DNA of 64,000 nt, taken from the NCBI RefSeq assembly GCF_000724545.1, contig NZ_JHBV01000020.1:83399-147398 (forward strand). Reading direction: 5' to 3'. The notes beneath the pieces are model-generated. The model saw only the letters and a list, made by a program, of their open reading frames with translations, ran no database searches and was not told the DNA's origin. This DNA is from Aureispira sp. CCB-QB1. Its GTDB lineage: Bacteria; Bacteroidota; Bacteroidia; Chitinophagales; Saprospiraceae. Within the stretch, counting starts at the first letter, position 1. Each line of letters begins with the position of its first letter. The translations under genes were made by a program, and so were the position numbers. Positions 17,209-26,213 of this stretch are shown here, in pieces.

Positions 17209-18807
17209 ATGCGTCCAATTAAAAGTGCTATTCAGACAAATGCCCCAAGCTATCAAGACAATTATGAACAGATGTCCAAACTAGTCGAAGAACTTAATGG
17301 ATATCTTCAAAAAAGTTTGTTTCAAGGAAAAGAAAAACACCTTCAAAAAGCTAAAAATTCAGGAAAGCTATTAGCTAGGGAACGAATAGAATTACTTCTA
17401 GATCAAGATAGTTTCTTTTTAGAATTATTGCCTTTAATTGGTCTTCAAGGAGAAGGATTTGGTCCTGGTGGAACAGCTGTGTGTGGCATAGGTTTGGTCA
17501 TGGGACGTTTGTGCATGATTAATGCCAATGTGGGAAGCAATAGAGGTGGTTCGATTGATAAAGCTACCCTAGAAAAAAGCATTCGCATGAGCGAGATTGC
17601 AGTAGAAAATGGGTTACCTGTCATTAATTTGGTCGAATCTTCTGGAGCAAATCTTCCTGAACAGGAACAAATTTTTAACTATGGAGGAACCATTTTTAGA
17701 GAAATTACAAGACGTTCCCGCAAAGGCTTTCCCACGATTTCTGTAGTTTTTGGAAACAGCACCGCAGGGGGTGCCTATATTCCTGGTATGTCTGACTATA
17801 CCATTATGGTCAAAAAGAAAGCAAAAGTTTTCTTAGCAGGTCCTCCGCTTGTCAAAATGGCCACTAACGAAATTACTGACGACGAGTCTCTAGGAGGGGC
17901 AGAAATGCATAGCACCATTTCAGGTGTTTCAGATTATCTAGCAGAAAACGAGCAGGATGCCATTCGATTAGCACGAGAAGTCGTAGAACAATTAAAAGCG
18001 CCTTCGGCAACAATCCCAACAAAAACAACCGTACAACCTCCTTTATACGATACCGAAGAATTGTTAGGCATTGTTCCTGCCGACATTCGAAAACCTATTG
18101 ATGCAAGAGAACTTATTGCTCGTATTGTTGATGGTTCTTGCTTTTCTGAATTCAAACCCAATTATGGCACTACCTTAATTACAGGCTATGCAGAAATTCA
18201 TGGGTACAAAATAGGCATTATTGCCAATAATGGGGTTATTTTATCCGAGTCAGCCAATAAAGCAACGCATTTTATACAGTTGTGCAATCGCAATAATATT
18301 CCGTTACTTTATCTTCAAAATACAACTGGATTTATGGTTGGACGAGCTTACGAAGAAGGGGGCATTATCAAAGATGGTGCAAAAATGCTTAATGCAGTTT
18401 CTAACAGTGATGTTCCAACGATTACGATTATGATTGGTGCTTCTTATGGAGCTGGTAATTATGCTATGAATGGGCGTGCTTATCAACCTAGGTTTTTATT
18501 TTCTTACCCCAACTCCAAAATTGCCGTTATGGGACCTCAACAGCTCAGTGGTGTTATGGAAATTATACAACGAGCAGCCGCCAAAAAGGCAGGGGTAGAA
18601 TACAATGAAGCACAAGCTGCTCAGCTGCGACAATATATGATTCAACAAGTTGAACAATCCTCTACCGCTTGGTATTCTACCTCTCAAGGTTGGGACGATG
18701 GTGTTATAGACCCTAGGGAAACACGCAATTATCTAGCCGTTTGCTTGGCAACCATCCACAATCAACCCATCAAAGGAACAACAGATTATGGCGTCTTTAG
18801 AATGTAA
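17209..18807 (+). CDS. Acyl-CoA carboxylase, carboxyltransferase (beta) subunit
   Basis: Carboxyltransferase of a biotin-dependent acyl-CoA carboxylase, 532 residues, the usual length of methylcrotonyl-, geranyl- or propionyl-CoA carboxylase beta chains. It transfers CO2 from carboxybiotin to an acyl-CoA. Seen are the crotonase-type core GNSTAGGAYIPGMSDY, KVFLAGPPLVKMAT, DDESLGGAEMHSTISGVSDY and in the second half LQNTTGFMVG and GASYGAGNYAMNGRAY; these GG and GAG loops build the oxyanion holes. The GGAEMH...SG.SDYLA wording fits the methylcrotonyl/geranyl branch better than propionyl. It is followed after 41 bases by the alpha subunit, so both are co-transcribed. Acting in leucine or terpenoid catabolism is inference. 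Confidence 0.9.
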   Translation: MRPIKSAIQTNAPSYQDNYEQMSKLVEELNGYLQKSLFQGKEKHLQKAKNSGKLLARERIELLLDQDSFFLELLPLIGLQGEGFGPGGTAVCGIGLVMGRLCMINANVGSNRGGSIDKATLEKSIRMSEIAVENGLPVINLVESSGANLPEQEQIFNYGGTIFREITRRSRKGFPTISVVFGNSTAGGAYIPGMSDYTIMVKKKAKVFLAGPPLVKMATNEITDDESLGGAEMHSTISGVSDYLAENEQDAIRLAREVVEQLKAPSATIPTKTTVQPPLYDTEELLGIVPADIRKPIDARELIARIVDGSCFSEFKPNYGTTLITGYAEIHGYKIGIIANNGVILSESANKATHFIQLCNRNNIPLLYLQNTTGFMVGRAYEEGGIIKDGAKMLNAVSNSDVPTITIMIGASYGAGNYAMNGRAYQPRFLFSYPNSKIAVMGPQQLSGVMEIIQRAAAKKAGVEYNEAQAAQLRQYMIQQVEQSSTAWYSTSQGWDDGVIDPRETRNYLAVCLATIHNQPIKGTTDYGVFRM

Positions 18808-18848
18808 CCCTCTATCAATACCAAAACTGCCATTTTACAAAGCTCTCA

Positions 18849-20837
18849 ATGTCAAAAAATTTCACAATGATACAATCTATCTTAATTGCCAATAGAGGAG
18901 AAATTGCTACTCGAATTATCAAAACATGTCGCCGTTTAGGGATTAGAAGTATTGCCGTTTATTCAGAACCTGATCAGAATTTACCTTTTGTACACGATGC
19001 TGACGAAGCCATTGCATTAGGTGGCAAATCCGCCAAAGAATCCTATTTAGTTCAAGATAAAATCATTGCTGCGGCCAAAAGAACTCAAGCCGATGCGATT
19101 CATCCTGGATTTGGTTTTTTATCAGAACAGGCTGATTTTGCGCTTCGATGCCAAAAAGAAGGGCTTATTTTTATTGGTCCTAATGCTGATGCCATCCAAA
19201 AAATGGGCTTAAAATCTACCGCAAAAGCCATCATGCAAGAGCATGGTGTTCCAACCATTCCTGGCTACCAAGGCGAGCACCAATCTCTAGACCAGTTAAT
19301 TCAAGAAGCCAATCGGATTGGTTACCCCGTTCTAATCAAAGCAGTTGCTGGAGGCGGTGGCAAGGGAATGCGCATCGCTTATCAAGAAAACGAAATCAAG
19401 TCTGCTTTAATCGCTGCTCAACAAGAAGCTCAAAATAGTTTTGGCAATTCAAGCGTTCTCTTAGAACGATATTTCAAAAATGCTAGGCATATTGAATTTC
19501 AAATTTTTGGAGATCAACAGGGCAATGTCTTGCATTTATTAGAACGAGAATGTAGTATACAGCGCCGCTATCAAAAAGTCATCGAGGAAAGCCCTTCCCC
19601 TAGCTTATCGGATCAGCTTAGAACAGAAATGGGAAACGCAGCTGTTTTAGCTGCTAAAGCAATTAATTATGATAATGCTGGTACAGTAGAGTTTATCTTA
19701 ACAGAAGAGCAGGAGTTCTTTTTTTTAGAGGTCAATACTCGTCTGCAAGTAGAGCATCCTGTTACGGAAATGATCACAGGGCTTGATTTGGTAGAATGGC
19801 AAATACTTGTTGCTGAAGGACAGCCTTTGCCCCTCCAACAAGAAGCTGTAAGTAGTCACGGTTATGCCATAGAATGCCGTTTGTATGCTGAAGATCCTAG
19901 TGATAACTTCTTCCCTTCTGTGGGTAAAATTTTACACTGGGAAACAGCCAATATAGATGGGGTTCGATATGAGGTTGGGGTTCAATCAGGGTCAGAAGTT
20001 GGCATCTACTATGACCCTATGCTAGCAAAAATTATTGCACATGGAGCAAATCGTTCTACCGCTATTCGAAAAATGCAATATGCCTTAAAACACTTAAAAT
20101 GCCTTGGTGTGCTTACCAATCAAACCTTTCTATTAGCCTTGATGCAAAATAAGGCTGTCCAAGTAGGGGCTTATCATACTAATTTTATTGAGCAGGAATT
20201 TGACTTTCAAAAATTAGCCACTCAAGCAGCAGAAGGAGAAACGATTGCGCTCATTGCTTCCTTATTGTATCGTTGGCAACAAAGGCAACAAAAACGCACC
20301 TTAATTCCTACTTTAGCATCGGGTTGGCGTAACAACTTTTATCAACCTCAACAAGAATCCTATTTGGTAAAAGAGGTTCCTATTGTAGTTCGTTATCAAT
20401 ATCAAAATACAGCTTTTGATATAAACATTCAAACGAAAAACTATAATGTTAAACTCATCAGCCATACACACAAAACCTTGTCTATTGCTATTAATGGGTG
20501 GCAGCACAAGGTACACATAGAGGCATTGGATCATGATTATTATATTCATCATTTGAATTATGGTCAACTAAAAACAACCTTAATACCCCAATTCCCCATT
20601 ATTGAATCAGAAAAAGCAAAAGGTGATTATTTGGCTCCCATGCCCAGCGAGGTATTAAAGATTAATGTTGAGGTTGGGCAGCAGATTCAAGAAGGGCAAA
20701 CACTTATTACATTGCTTTCTATGAAAATGGAAAACACAATCGTTGCCCAAGAAAATGGTTGTATCGAGGAAATTTTAGTAACAGAAGGAAGCGCTATTGC
20801 TAAAGGGACTTTATTATTAAGAATCAAAGAACAATAA
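18849..20837 (+). CDS. Acyl-CoA carboxylase, biotin carboxylase/BCCP (alpha) subunit
   Basis: Alpha chain of 662 residues that carboxylates its own biotin with ATP and bicarbonate. The N-terminal biotin carboxylase (about 7-455) shows SILIANRGEIATRI, the ATP-grasp Gly-rich loop AVAGGGGKGMR, HIEFQIFGD, ECSIQRRYQKVIEE and EVNTRLQVEHPVTEM. A linker/BT region follows, then the biotinyl domain (about 590-660) with SMKMEN, where Lys626 is the biotin attachment site. Met7 (MIQSILIANRG) at 18867 is the likelier start by comparison with the family. It pairs with the beta subunit just upstream; a geranylgeranyl-reductase-type gene follows. Confidence 0.92.
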   Translation: MSKNFTMIQSILIANRGEIATRIIKTCRRLGIRSIAVYSEPDQNLPFVHDADEAIALGGKSAKESYLVQDKIIAAAKRTQADAIHPGFGFLSEQADFALRCQKEGLIFIGPNADAIQKMGLKSTAKAIMQEHGVPTIPGYQGEHQSLDQLIQEANRIGYPVLIKAVAGGGGKGMRIAYQENEIKSALIAAQQEAQNSFGNSSVLLERYFKNARHIEFQIFGDQQGNVLHLLERECSIQRRYQKVIEESPSPSLSDQLRTEMGNAAVLAAKAINYDNAGTVEFILTEEQEFFFLEVNTRLQVEHPVTEMITGLDLVEWQILVAEGQPLPLQQEAVSSHGYAIECRLYAEDPSDNFFPSVGKILHWETANIDGVRYEVGVQSGSEVGIYYDPMLAKIIAHGANRSTAIRKMQYALKHLKCLGVLTNQTFLLALMQNKAVQVGAYHTNFIEQEFDFQKLATQAAEGETIALIASLLYRWQQRQQKRTLIPTLASGWRNNFYQPQQESYLVKEVPIVVRYQYQNTAFDINIQTKNYNVKLISHTHKTLSIAINGWQHKVHIEALDHDYYIHHLNYGQLKTTLIPQFPIIESEKAKGDYLAPMPSEVLKINVEVGQQIQEGQTLITLLSMKMENTIVAQENGCIEEILVTEGSAIAKGTLLLRIKEQ

Positions 20838-20838
20838 A

Positions 20839-20861
20839 TAGTTAGTTGCGCTGCTAACTAA
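20839..20861. repeat. Short dispersed module fragment
   Basis: TAGTTAGTTGCGCTGCTAAC followed by TAA is close to the GCAGCGCAGCTAACTA core and is itself nearly palindromic (TTAGT.GCGCTGCTAACTA). It occupies the short gap between the carboxylase alpha gene and the flavoprotein gene. Confidence 0.5.
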
Positions 20862-20880
20862 AAGAAAGTAAATAAAACTT

Positions 20881-22029
20881 ATGGAAACGTCTTTTGACAT
20901 TATTATTTGTGGTGCAGGACCAGCAGGAAGTACTTGTGCTTTGGCATTGGGAAACACAGGACTTAAAGTTGCATTAATTGACAAAAAGGGCTTTCCTAGA
21001 GATAAAATCTGTGGAGATGCTGTGGCACCTTATGTTCCTAATGTTTTAAATACCATTCATCCTAGTTATAAAACTTCGTTTGAAGCATTTAGGGAAAAAG
21101 AAATTGTTACAACCTTACGAGTTGTTGCGCCCAATCAAAAAAATATTGATTTAAATTTTCCTAAAGAGGGGGCTATTTCCATGCGTGTCCATTTGGACAA
21201 CTTCTTATTTCAACATGCCCAGCAATTATCCAATGTCACTACTTTTATTGGCTCAGCAGTATCTAAAGTAGAGACAGACAATGACCAAGCTATCGCCGTA
21301 TTAAAAAACGGTCAAGTGCTAAAAGCTCAAATCATCATAGGCTGTGATGGCGCTCAAGGGATTGTATCCAAACAACTAACTAGCAATAAAGTTGATTTGA
21401 GGCACAACTCTGCCGCTGTCCGTGCTTACTATCGAAATGTAAAAGATATTCCTAACAAGACGTTTGAACTACATTATTTAAAAGACTTGATGCCTGGCTA
21501 TTTTTGGATTTTTCCTTTGCCTAATGGTTATGCTAATGTCGGCTTAGGAATGCTTTCTAAAACAGTTAGCGACAGAAAAATCAATCTCCGTAAAGAGTTA
21601 ACTCGTATCATTGAGACGACGCCTTACCTAAAAAAGCGTTTTGAAGCAGCAGAATTAATTGATCCTCCCAAAGGTTATGGTCTTCCTTTGGGGTCTAGAA
21701 AAGTTACGATTTCTGGACAACGTTTTATGCTTTGTGGAGATGCTGCCTCCTTAATTGATCCGTTGTCGGGAGAAGGAATTGGACAAGCAATTATTTCTGG
21801 GCGTTACGCAGGATGGCAAGCTAAAAAATGCTTTGAACAAAAAGATTTCTCCGCTAAAAATATGAAAGCTTATAACAAAATGGTCTATGATAAGCTATGG
21901 AAAGAACATAAAATACACTACTTTACACAGCGAGCAATTGCCAATCGACCGTGGTTAATCAATAGCTTTGCAAATATCGCTTCAAAAAATACTTTCCTTA
22001 TGCGTCTTTTTCAAAAGGCATTTTGGTAA
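20881..22029 (+). CDS. Geranylgeranyl-reductase-type FAD oxidoreductase
   Basis: Flavoprotein of 382 residues in the geranylgeranyl reductase / group A monooxygenase-like family. The N-terminal Rossmann motif is IIICGAGPAGSTCALALG, followed by DKKGFPRDKICGDAV, where the Lys-Cys-Gly-Asp block is typical of the GGR family. The FAD-phosphate motif is LCGDAASLIDPLSGEGIGQA. Members saturate isoprenoid chains (chlorophyll or archaeal lipids) or oxidise quinone-like substrates; here the substrate is unknown. The position 43 bases after the carboxylase alpha gene suggests a shared transcript and possibly a shared isoprenoid or branched-chain theme, which is inference. No membrane segment is seen. Confidence 0.85.
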   Translation: METSFDIIICGAGPAGSTCALALGNTGLKVALIDKKGFPRDKICGDAVAPYVPNVLNTIHPSYKTSFEAFREKEIVTTLRVVAPNQKNIDLNFPKEGAISMRVHLDNFLFQHAQQLSNVTTFIGSAVSKVETDNDQAIAVLKNGQVLKAQIIIGCDGAQGIVSKQLTSNKVDLRHNSAAVRAYYRNVKDIPNKTFELHYLKDLMPGYFWIFPLPNGYANVGLGMLSKTVSDRKINLRKELTRIIETTPYLKKRFEAAELIDPPKGYGLPLGSRKVTISGQRFMLCGDAASLIDPLSGEGIGQAIISGRYAGWQAKKCFEQKDFSAKNMKAYNKMVYDKLWKEHKIHYFTQRAIANRPWLINSFANIASKNTFLMRLFQKAFW

Positions 22030-22048
22030 TACATCAATAATAACTCCA

Positions 22049-22636
22049 ATGAAACTATTCAACACATTATGGCTAGGCATCGTTTTATTTTTCCTAGCTT
22101 GTAATCCAAGTTCCCAAAAACTACATCATTCTAAGAATCTTCCTTCTAAATCAATGGCTCAATTTCCTGAGGATTGGTTGGGCAAATATCAAGGTAATTT
22201 GGAATTATTTAATGCTCAAAAAGGGAAAACAATGGAATTGCCCATGACGGTTATTATTAGCGAAACAGATACTGTCAATCGTTGGCGATGGTATTCCAAG
22301 GCTATTTTTAATGGCAAGGAAATTATTAAAGACTATGCCCTTACTCGACATGACTCTATGCCTAAAAATCATTTTATTATGGATGAAAACAATGGTATTT
22401 TATTAGATCGCATCCTCTTAGACGATGCCTTTTATGATTATTTTGAAGTTGGCAATTTGGGTTTGTATGGGATTACAAGAAAAGTAGGGCATAACATCCA
22501 CTTTGAAATTGCTTCCTTTCCTTTGTCATCCAAAACTTACTCTACTTACAAAGGGCAAGATTTTGCAGTAGATACGGTTACAAGTTTTAAGGTCATCAAC
22601 ACCCAAAAAGTTATCCTCAAACGGGTAAAAGAGTAA
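22049..22636 (+). CDS. Hypothetical lipoprotein
   Basis: Protein of 195 residues: signal peptide MKLFNTLWLGIVLFFLACNP with lipobox FLAC. The mature domain includes FPEDWLGKYQGNLELFN, ELPMTVIISETDTVNRWRWY and LDDAFYDYFEVGNLGLYGI, the look of a small beta-barrel (lipocalin or fatty-acid-binding-like), which is inference. The ATG at 22049 lies 19 bases after the flavoprotein stop and is preferred over an upstream in-frame ATG at 21968 that would overlap that gene and destroy the signal peptide. It is probably the last gene of the carboxylase unit. Confidence 0.65.
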   Translation: MKLFNTLWLGIVLFFLACNPSSQKLHHSKNLPSKSMAQFPEDWLGKYQGNLELFNAQKGKTMELPMTVIISETDTVNRWRWYSKAIFNGKEIIKDYALTRHDSMPKNHFIMDENNGILLDRILLDDAFYDYFEVGNLGLYGITRKVGHNIHFEIASFPLSSKTYSTYKGQDFAVDTVTSFKVINTQKVILKRVKE

Positions 22637-22827
22637 GTATATTTACTAAAATGATCGTAAACATGGCATAGTTAAAATAAACTTAAATAGGTTACTTACT
22701 ACATTTTATTCATATCTTTATTAGTATAAATAATGTGTGTCTTACATCTTTGGGGCTTTAGCAAAATTTAACAACCGCACGCACCTGTTACTTGTATTCA
22801 ATTCTATTAACACTTAAACCTATAACC

Positions 22828-23997
22828 ATGAAAAAAATGTTTTATGTTGCCTTCGTTCTACTCTTCTTTTTACAGTCTAATTCATTTGCTCAAAACAAAG
22901 AAAAAGAAACAGTTATAACTACCACTGGCACCTCTGTTATTACATCGTCTAGCACAGATATGTATGGAGGAACAACTTCTCCCGAAGCCAGTAAACATTA
23001 TCAAACAGCTGTTGAATATTTTAATAAAAGAGATTATGATAATGCTATTAAATACTATAACAAGGCTATAAAAAAGGATCCTAAATTTGTAGAAGCTTAT
23101 GATAATGCTGCCGTCCTTTATAGAAAAAGCGGAAATACAGAAAAGGCAATAGAATACAACAAAAAATCTATTAAAATTTATCCACAAGGCCCAATGGCTC
23201 ACCAAAACTTAGCTTTAATCTATTCCATACAAGGCGATTTTGATGCTGCTTTAAAAGAATATCAAACTTTAGCAGAAATTAATGAAAATGATCCTGAAAG
23301 CTATTTTGGAATGGCCAATATTTATATGAGTCAACAAAAGTTGGATTTAGCTTTAAGCAATGCAAATAAAGCTGTTGAGATTTATAAAGCGACCGATTCT
23401 CATCATTTAGCAGATGGTTACTTACTAACAGGTTATATTTATTACTATCAGAAAGATGATGAAAATGCTAAAAAGTTTCTAGGTTTTGCCAAAGAAAAAG
23501 GAGCTAAATTAGACCCAAAGCTAGAATTGCAATTTTTTGGAGATTCCAAAGAGTTAGAAAAAGAAAAGGATTTTGTTCTTGAAACCAAGGCAGATTACTT
23601 ACGCTATGAAAATGATTTTATTAGTGGAGTGGTTTATTTAATGGAAACTCCTCCTAACGAAAATAAAGAGCAACGAAAAGCACTTGAGAAATTCTTGATT
23701 GAATGGGTTATTGGCAGTCCTACTGTATCCGTAGAAATTTCTGAAACCATCTCTCCTTACATTAAGGAAGCACCAGAATACTTGATTATCTTTTTAGGTG
23801 GTGCTTCGGTTTACCAAATTAAAACAAGAGATTTAGACGACAAATACAAAAGCTATATAGCAGGTACAGAATTGGTCATTGCTTTTTACGAGAAGAATAA
23901 GAAAATTTTAGGCAAGAATAGGGCAATTGAAAAATTAATCAAATTACAACAAAAAGACAAACTTGCTGACTTCATCAAAGAAAAAAGCCCACAGTAA
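22828..23997 (+). CDS. Secreted TPR-repeat protein
   Basis: Exported protein of 389 residues with a signal peptide (MKKMFYVAFVLLFFLQSNSFAQ). A Ser/Thr-rich linker precedes TPR units at about 55-190: AVEYFNKRDYDNAIKYYNKAIKKDP, NAAVLYRKSGNTEKAIEYNKKSIKIYP, MAHQNLALIYSIQGDFDAALKEYQ and GMANIYMSQQKLDLALSNANKAVEIY (each shortened). The rest (about 240-389) is helical without recognised motif. The role is likely periplasmic or surface scaffolding. The start at 22828 rather than 22792 keeps a normal signal peptide. A perfect 16-bp hairpin follows the stop. Confidence 0.75.
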   Translation: MKKMFYVAFVLLFFLQSNSFAQNKEKETVITTTGTSVITSSSTDMYGGTTSPEASKHYQTAVEYFNKRDYDNAIKYYNKAIKKDPKFVEAYDNAAVLYRKSGNTEKAIEYNKKSIKIYPQGPMAHQNLALIYSIQGDFDAALKEYQTLAEINENDPESYFGMANIYMSQQKLDLALSNANKAVEIYKATDSHHLADGYLLTGYIYYYQKDDENAKKFLGFAKEKGAKLDPKLELQFFGDSKELEKEKDFVLETKADYLRYENDFISGVVYLMETPPNENKEQRKALEKFLIEWVIGSPTVSVEISETISPYIKEAPEYLIIFLGGASVYQIKTRDLDDKYKSYIAGTELVIAFYEKNKKILGKNRAIEKLIKLQQKDKLADFIKEKSPQ

Positions 23998-24011
23998 TTT
24001 ATTTATCAAGC

Positions 24012-24054
24012 AATTAGTAAGTAGAACTATTTAATACCGTTCTACTTACTAATT
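24012..24054. terminator. Perfect 16-bp inverted repeat between convergent genes
   Basis: AATTAGTAAGTAGAAC (24012-24027) and GTTCTACTTACTAATT (24039-24054) pair perfectly around an 11-base loop. It is the strongest hairpin in this region, located between a rightward TPR gene and a leftward gene. A T run is absent on both sides, so it may be a bidirectional 3'-end structure rather than a classical terminator. Confidence 0.65.
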
Positions 24055-24088
24055 ACCTATTGATGGTTTGCAATCCATTGAAGGATTA

Positions 24089-24670
24089 TTAACCTACCTC
24101 TTGCCCACAAAATAAAATTTGATGCTCCCAATTTACAACCTTCAGCTCTGCATCAAAAATGAATTTTTCCTGTTCTGCATGTCTTCCATCCGTGCTTTCT
24201 CTAGACAACGCTAGCACAAACCCTTCCTTCTCCTTTCTCCAAATCAAGCGTTCATTGCGTAGAGTATCCTCCTGAATAGCAGGCGCATTCATTACAAAAT
24301 CTAACAACCAAGTACAATTCAAACTTCCTGTACTATCCAAAGAGGTTTTTGAAATATTTTGCTCAGGAAAGTCAGCTTGAAAGATTTCTTTTTCAACCTC
24401 AACCAAGGTGCCATTAGAAGACAACTGCCCCAAATACTGGAACTTATATTCTGTCAATTTTTTGCCAACTAAGTCACTAACACTAGCTGGTGTAACAGGC
24501 GTTTGCACTTCCTTCCATTCCAAAAAAATGGACTCTTGAGGCAACTCAGCAGCAAAATCTATAATTTTTAAGTTATGATGTTTTTGTAGGGCGTCAAATA
24601 AATCTAATTTCCCTGTGCACCATACCTTTTGTTCTGCTAATCGTTGTGAGGATAATAGTAATTCCGTCAT
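24089..24670 (-). CDS. Hypothetical protein
   Basis: Protein of 193 residues, no signal peptide or membrane segment, no recognised family. The sequence opens MTELLLSSQRLAEQKVWCTG and has alternating beta-like segments (LTEYKFQYLGQLSSNGTLVEVE, FVLALSREST), with many Trp and Glu; a soluble beta-rich domain is likely. It is monocistronic, with the convergent TPR gene on one side and a repeat-filled gap on the other. Confidence 0.55.
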   Translation of the reverse strand: MTELLLSSQRLAEQKVWCTGKLDLFDALQKHHNLKIIDFAAELPQESIFLEWKEVQTPVTPASVSDLVGKKLTEYKFQYLGQLSSNGTLVEVEKEIFQADFPEQNISKTSLDSTGSLNCTWLLDFVMNAPAIQEDTLRNERLIWRKEKEGFVLALSRESTDGRHAEQEKFIFDAELKVVNWEHQILFCGQEVG

Positions 24671-24694
24671 TGGTAGAAATTGAGTGTAAAATAA

Positions 24695-24949
24695 TAGTAC
24701 TTCGTGACTTTTTTGTCAAAAACTTAAAAGGCACCTTTGCATCAGCCTGATTATTAATTATTTAACAAACCAAACAATAAAAAAACATACTCTATTGATA
24801 ATCAACTGCAAGGCACTCATGCGATACCACTCAGCAGCAATGCAGCTAACTAAAAGCGCAGCGCTCACGAAGTACCACGTAGAGCTGTGCGAGCTCACGA
24901 CCGTAGGGAGTAACAAAGCTAAACCAATATGATTTTTCCACGAAGTAAT
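24695..24949. repeat. Composite dispersed repeat, copy B (24.7-24.95 kb)
   Basis: Outer inverted repeat TACTTCGTG (24698-24706) and CACGAAGTA (24940-24948). Inside are TTGATAATCAA, the module CTGCAAGGCACTCATGCG, then CAGCTAACTAAAAGCGCAGC and GCGAGCTCACGACCGTAGGG. The last segment matches, reversed, the sequence at 42960-43000 (CCTTGCGGTCGCTGGGCTCG). The element fills most of the 444-base gap before the LuxE-like gene; no gene is seen in it. Confidence 0.65.
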
Positions 24950-25114
24950 GAAATAAAGAATAATACGTTTTGTAAGTTACAAAAAACAAAAAGATAAATC
25001 AAGTATTTTTTAAATTAAGACTTTTCTTTAATCTACTGCTTCTTCAATAAGCACACTATATTGTAAATACTTCATTTCTAATATTTCAATCCATTTCATA
25101 ACAGTTTTTCTATC

Positions 25115-26131
25115 CTACTCTCCTATCAACAAATTACAGCCTCTCAAATCACTGGCATCAAAACGCCCCAACACACGAAAGGTTCCATCCTCATAACACC
25201 TTCCTAAATCATCAGTCGCAATAAAACTACAACTGTCAATATTTGCCAAATCTATTATATTGATTCCCCCTGTTTTTTGAGTTGAAAGAATATGAAAAGG
25301 ATCTGTAGTTTCTCGAATCAAAACCCGCATGGTTGGACTTGGTTGAAATATCCCCCCTCCTTTTGAATAGGCTTGTGATAACAACTCTGTCATACCATAC
25401 TCCGAATGAATGGCATCTAACTCAAAAGCTCTTTTTAGAATCTCATGAATGGTATCTTTTGTCATTTCAGCTCGTTTCCCTTTCATACCCCCCGTCTCCA
25501 TAACAACAACGTTTTTTAGAGCTTGAGGATAATCCTTGGCTAAATCCAATAAGGCATAAGTCACTCCTAATAATAGGACACGTTGGTTTTTTATTTGGCA
25601 AGCACCCAACACCTCCATCAATTCATCCGTATTATATAGAAAGAAACCACTAGAAGGATGTTGAGAACGTTGAATAAATTGTTCTGCCATAAAAACCAGT
25701 GAAGAACCTTGTCGTTCTAAATACGAAGGCAATAGAGCTAAAACGACATAATCCTCTAATGCTCCATAAACTTGCTCAAAGGCTTTGAAAGCACATTGAT
25801 TGTACCAATCCAAAGAGCGAACATAATGCTTGGAAGGATTCTGCAAAGTTGTTCCACTACTTGTAAATGTAGCTTCAGGTAGCCATTCTTTTGTTTTAAT
25901 CGTATGATATTTAAAAAACTGAATAGGAAGGAATGGAATTTGCTGCATTTTTGTAACTGCTTCGACCGAAAGCCCTAGCAAATTTATGAATTCTTGGTAA
26001 AGTGGATTATTTTGGACTTGATAACGAAAAACGGCCAATGCAGTGGACTCAAAAGTAGCATCTGTTACGTTATCTATATGTAATTTTAAAGTATTATAAA
26101 CTGTATCCATTATTTTTTTTAATTCTATCAA
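25115..26131 (-). CDS. LuxE-like acyl-protein synthetase / acyl transferase
   Basis: Adenylate-forming-type protein of 338 residues. It resembles the LuxE family, which activates fatty acids with ATP for transfer to a protein thiol. Seen: IPFLPIQFFKYHTIKT, the phosphate loop-like FTSSGTTLQNPSKHYV, VVVMETGGMKGKR, and IHSEYGMTELLSQAY (the acid motif of adenylating enzymes), and IIDLANIDSCSFIATDDLGRC (shortened). Members without luxCD genes are frequent in Bacteroidota, where the substrate is unknown. There is no luciferase or reductase gene here. The start is ambiguous by 21 bases (Met8 at 26110). It diverges from the lipoprotein pair with 80 bases between starts. Confidence 0.75.
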   Translation of the reverse strand: MIELKKIMDTVYNTLKLHIDNVTDATFESTALAVFRYQVQNNPLYQEFINLLGLSVEAVTKMQQIPFLPIQFFKYHTIKTKEWLPEATFTSSGTTLQNPSKHYVRSLDWYNQCAFKAFEQVYGALEDYVVLALLPSYLERQGSSLVFMAEQFIQRSQHPSSGFFLYNTDELMEVLGACQIKNQRVLLLGVTYALLDLAKDYPQALKNVVVMETGGMKGKRAEMTKDTIHEILKRAFELDAIHSEYGMTELLSQAYSKGGGIFQPSPTMRVLIRETTDPFHILSTQKTGGINIIDLANIDSCSFIATDDLGRCYEDGTFRVLGRFDASDLRGCNLLIGE

Positions 26132-26213
26132 CCCTCATCAAACAAAAATTATACTGTTCTAGTTTTATTTTAAGAACTGCATATTGATGAGACGAGAGCT
26201 TAATACTAAAAGT

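Noticed and set aside
18304..18486. Short frames inside the carboxylase beta gene
   Set aside because: They are shadows in other frames of a well-supported enzyme.
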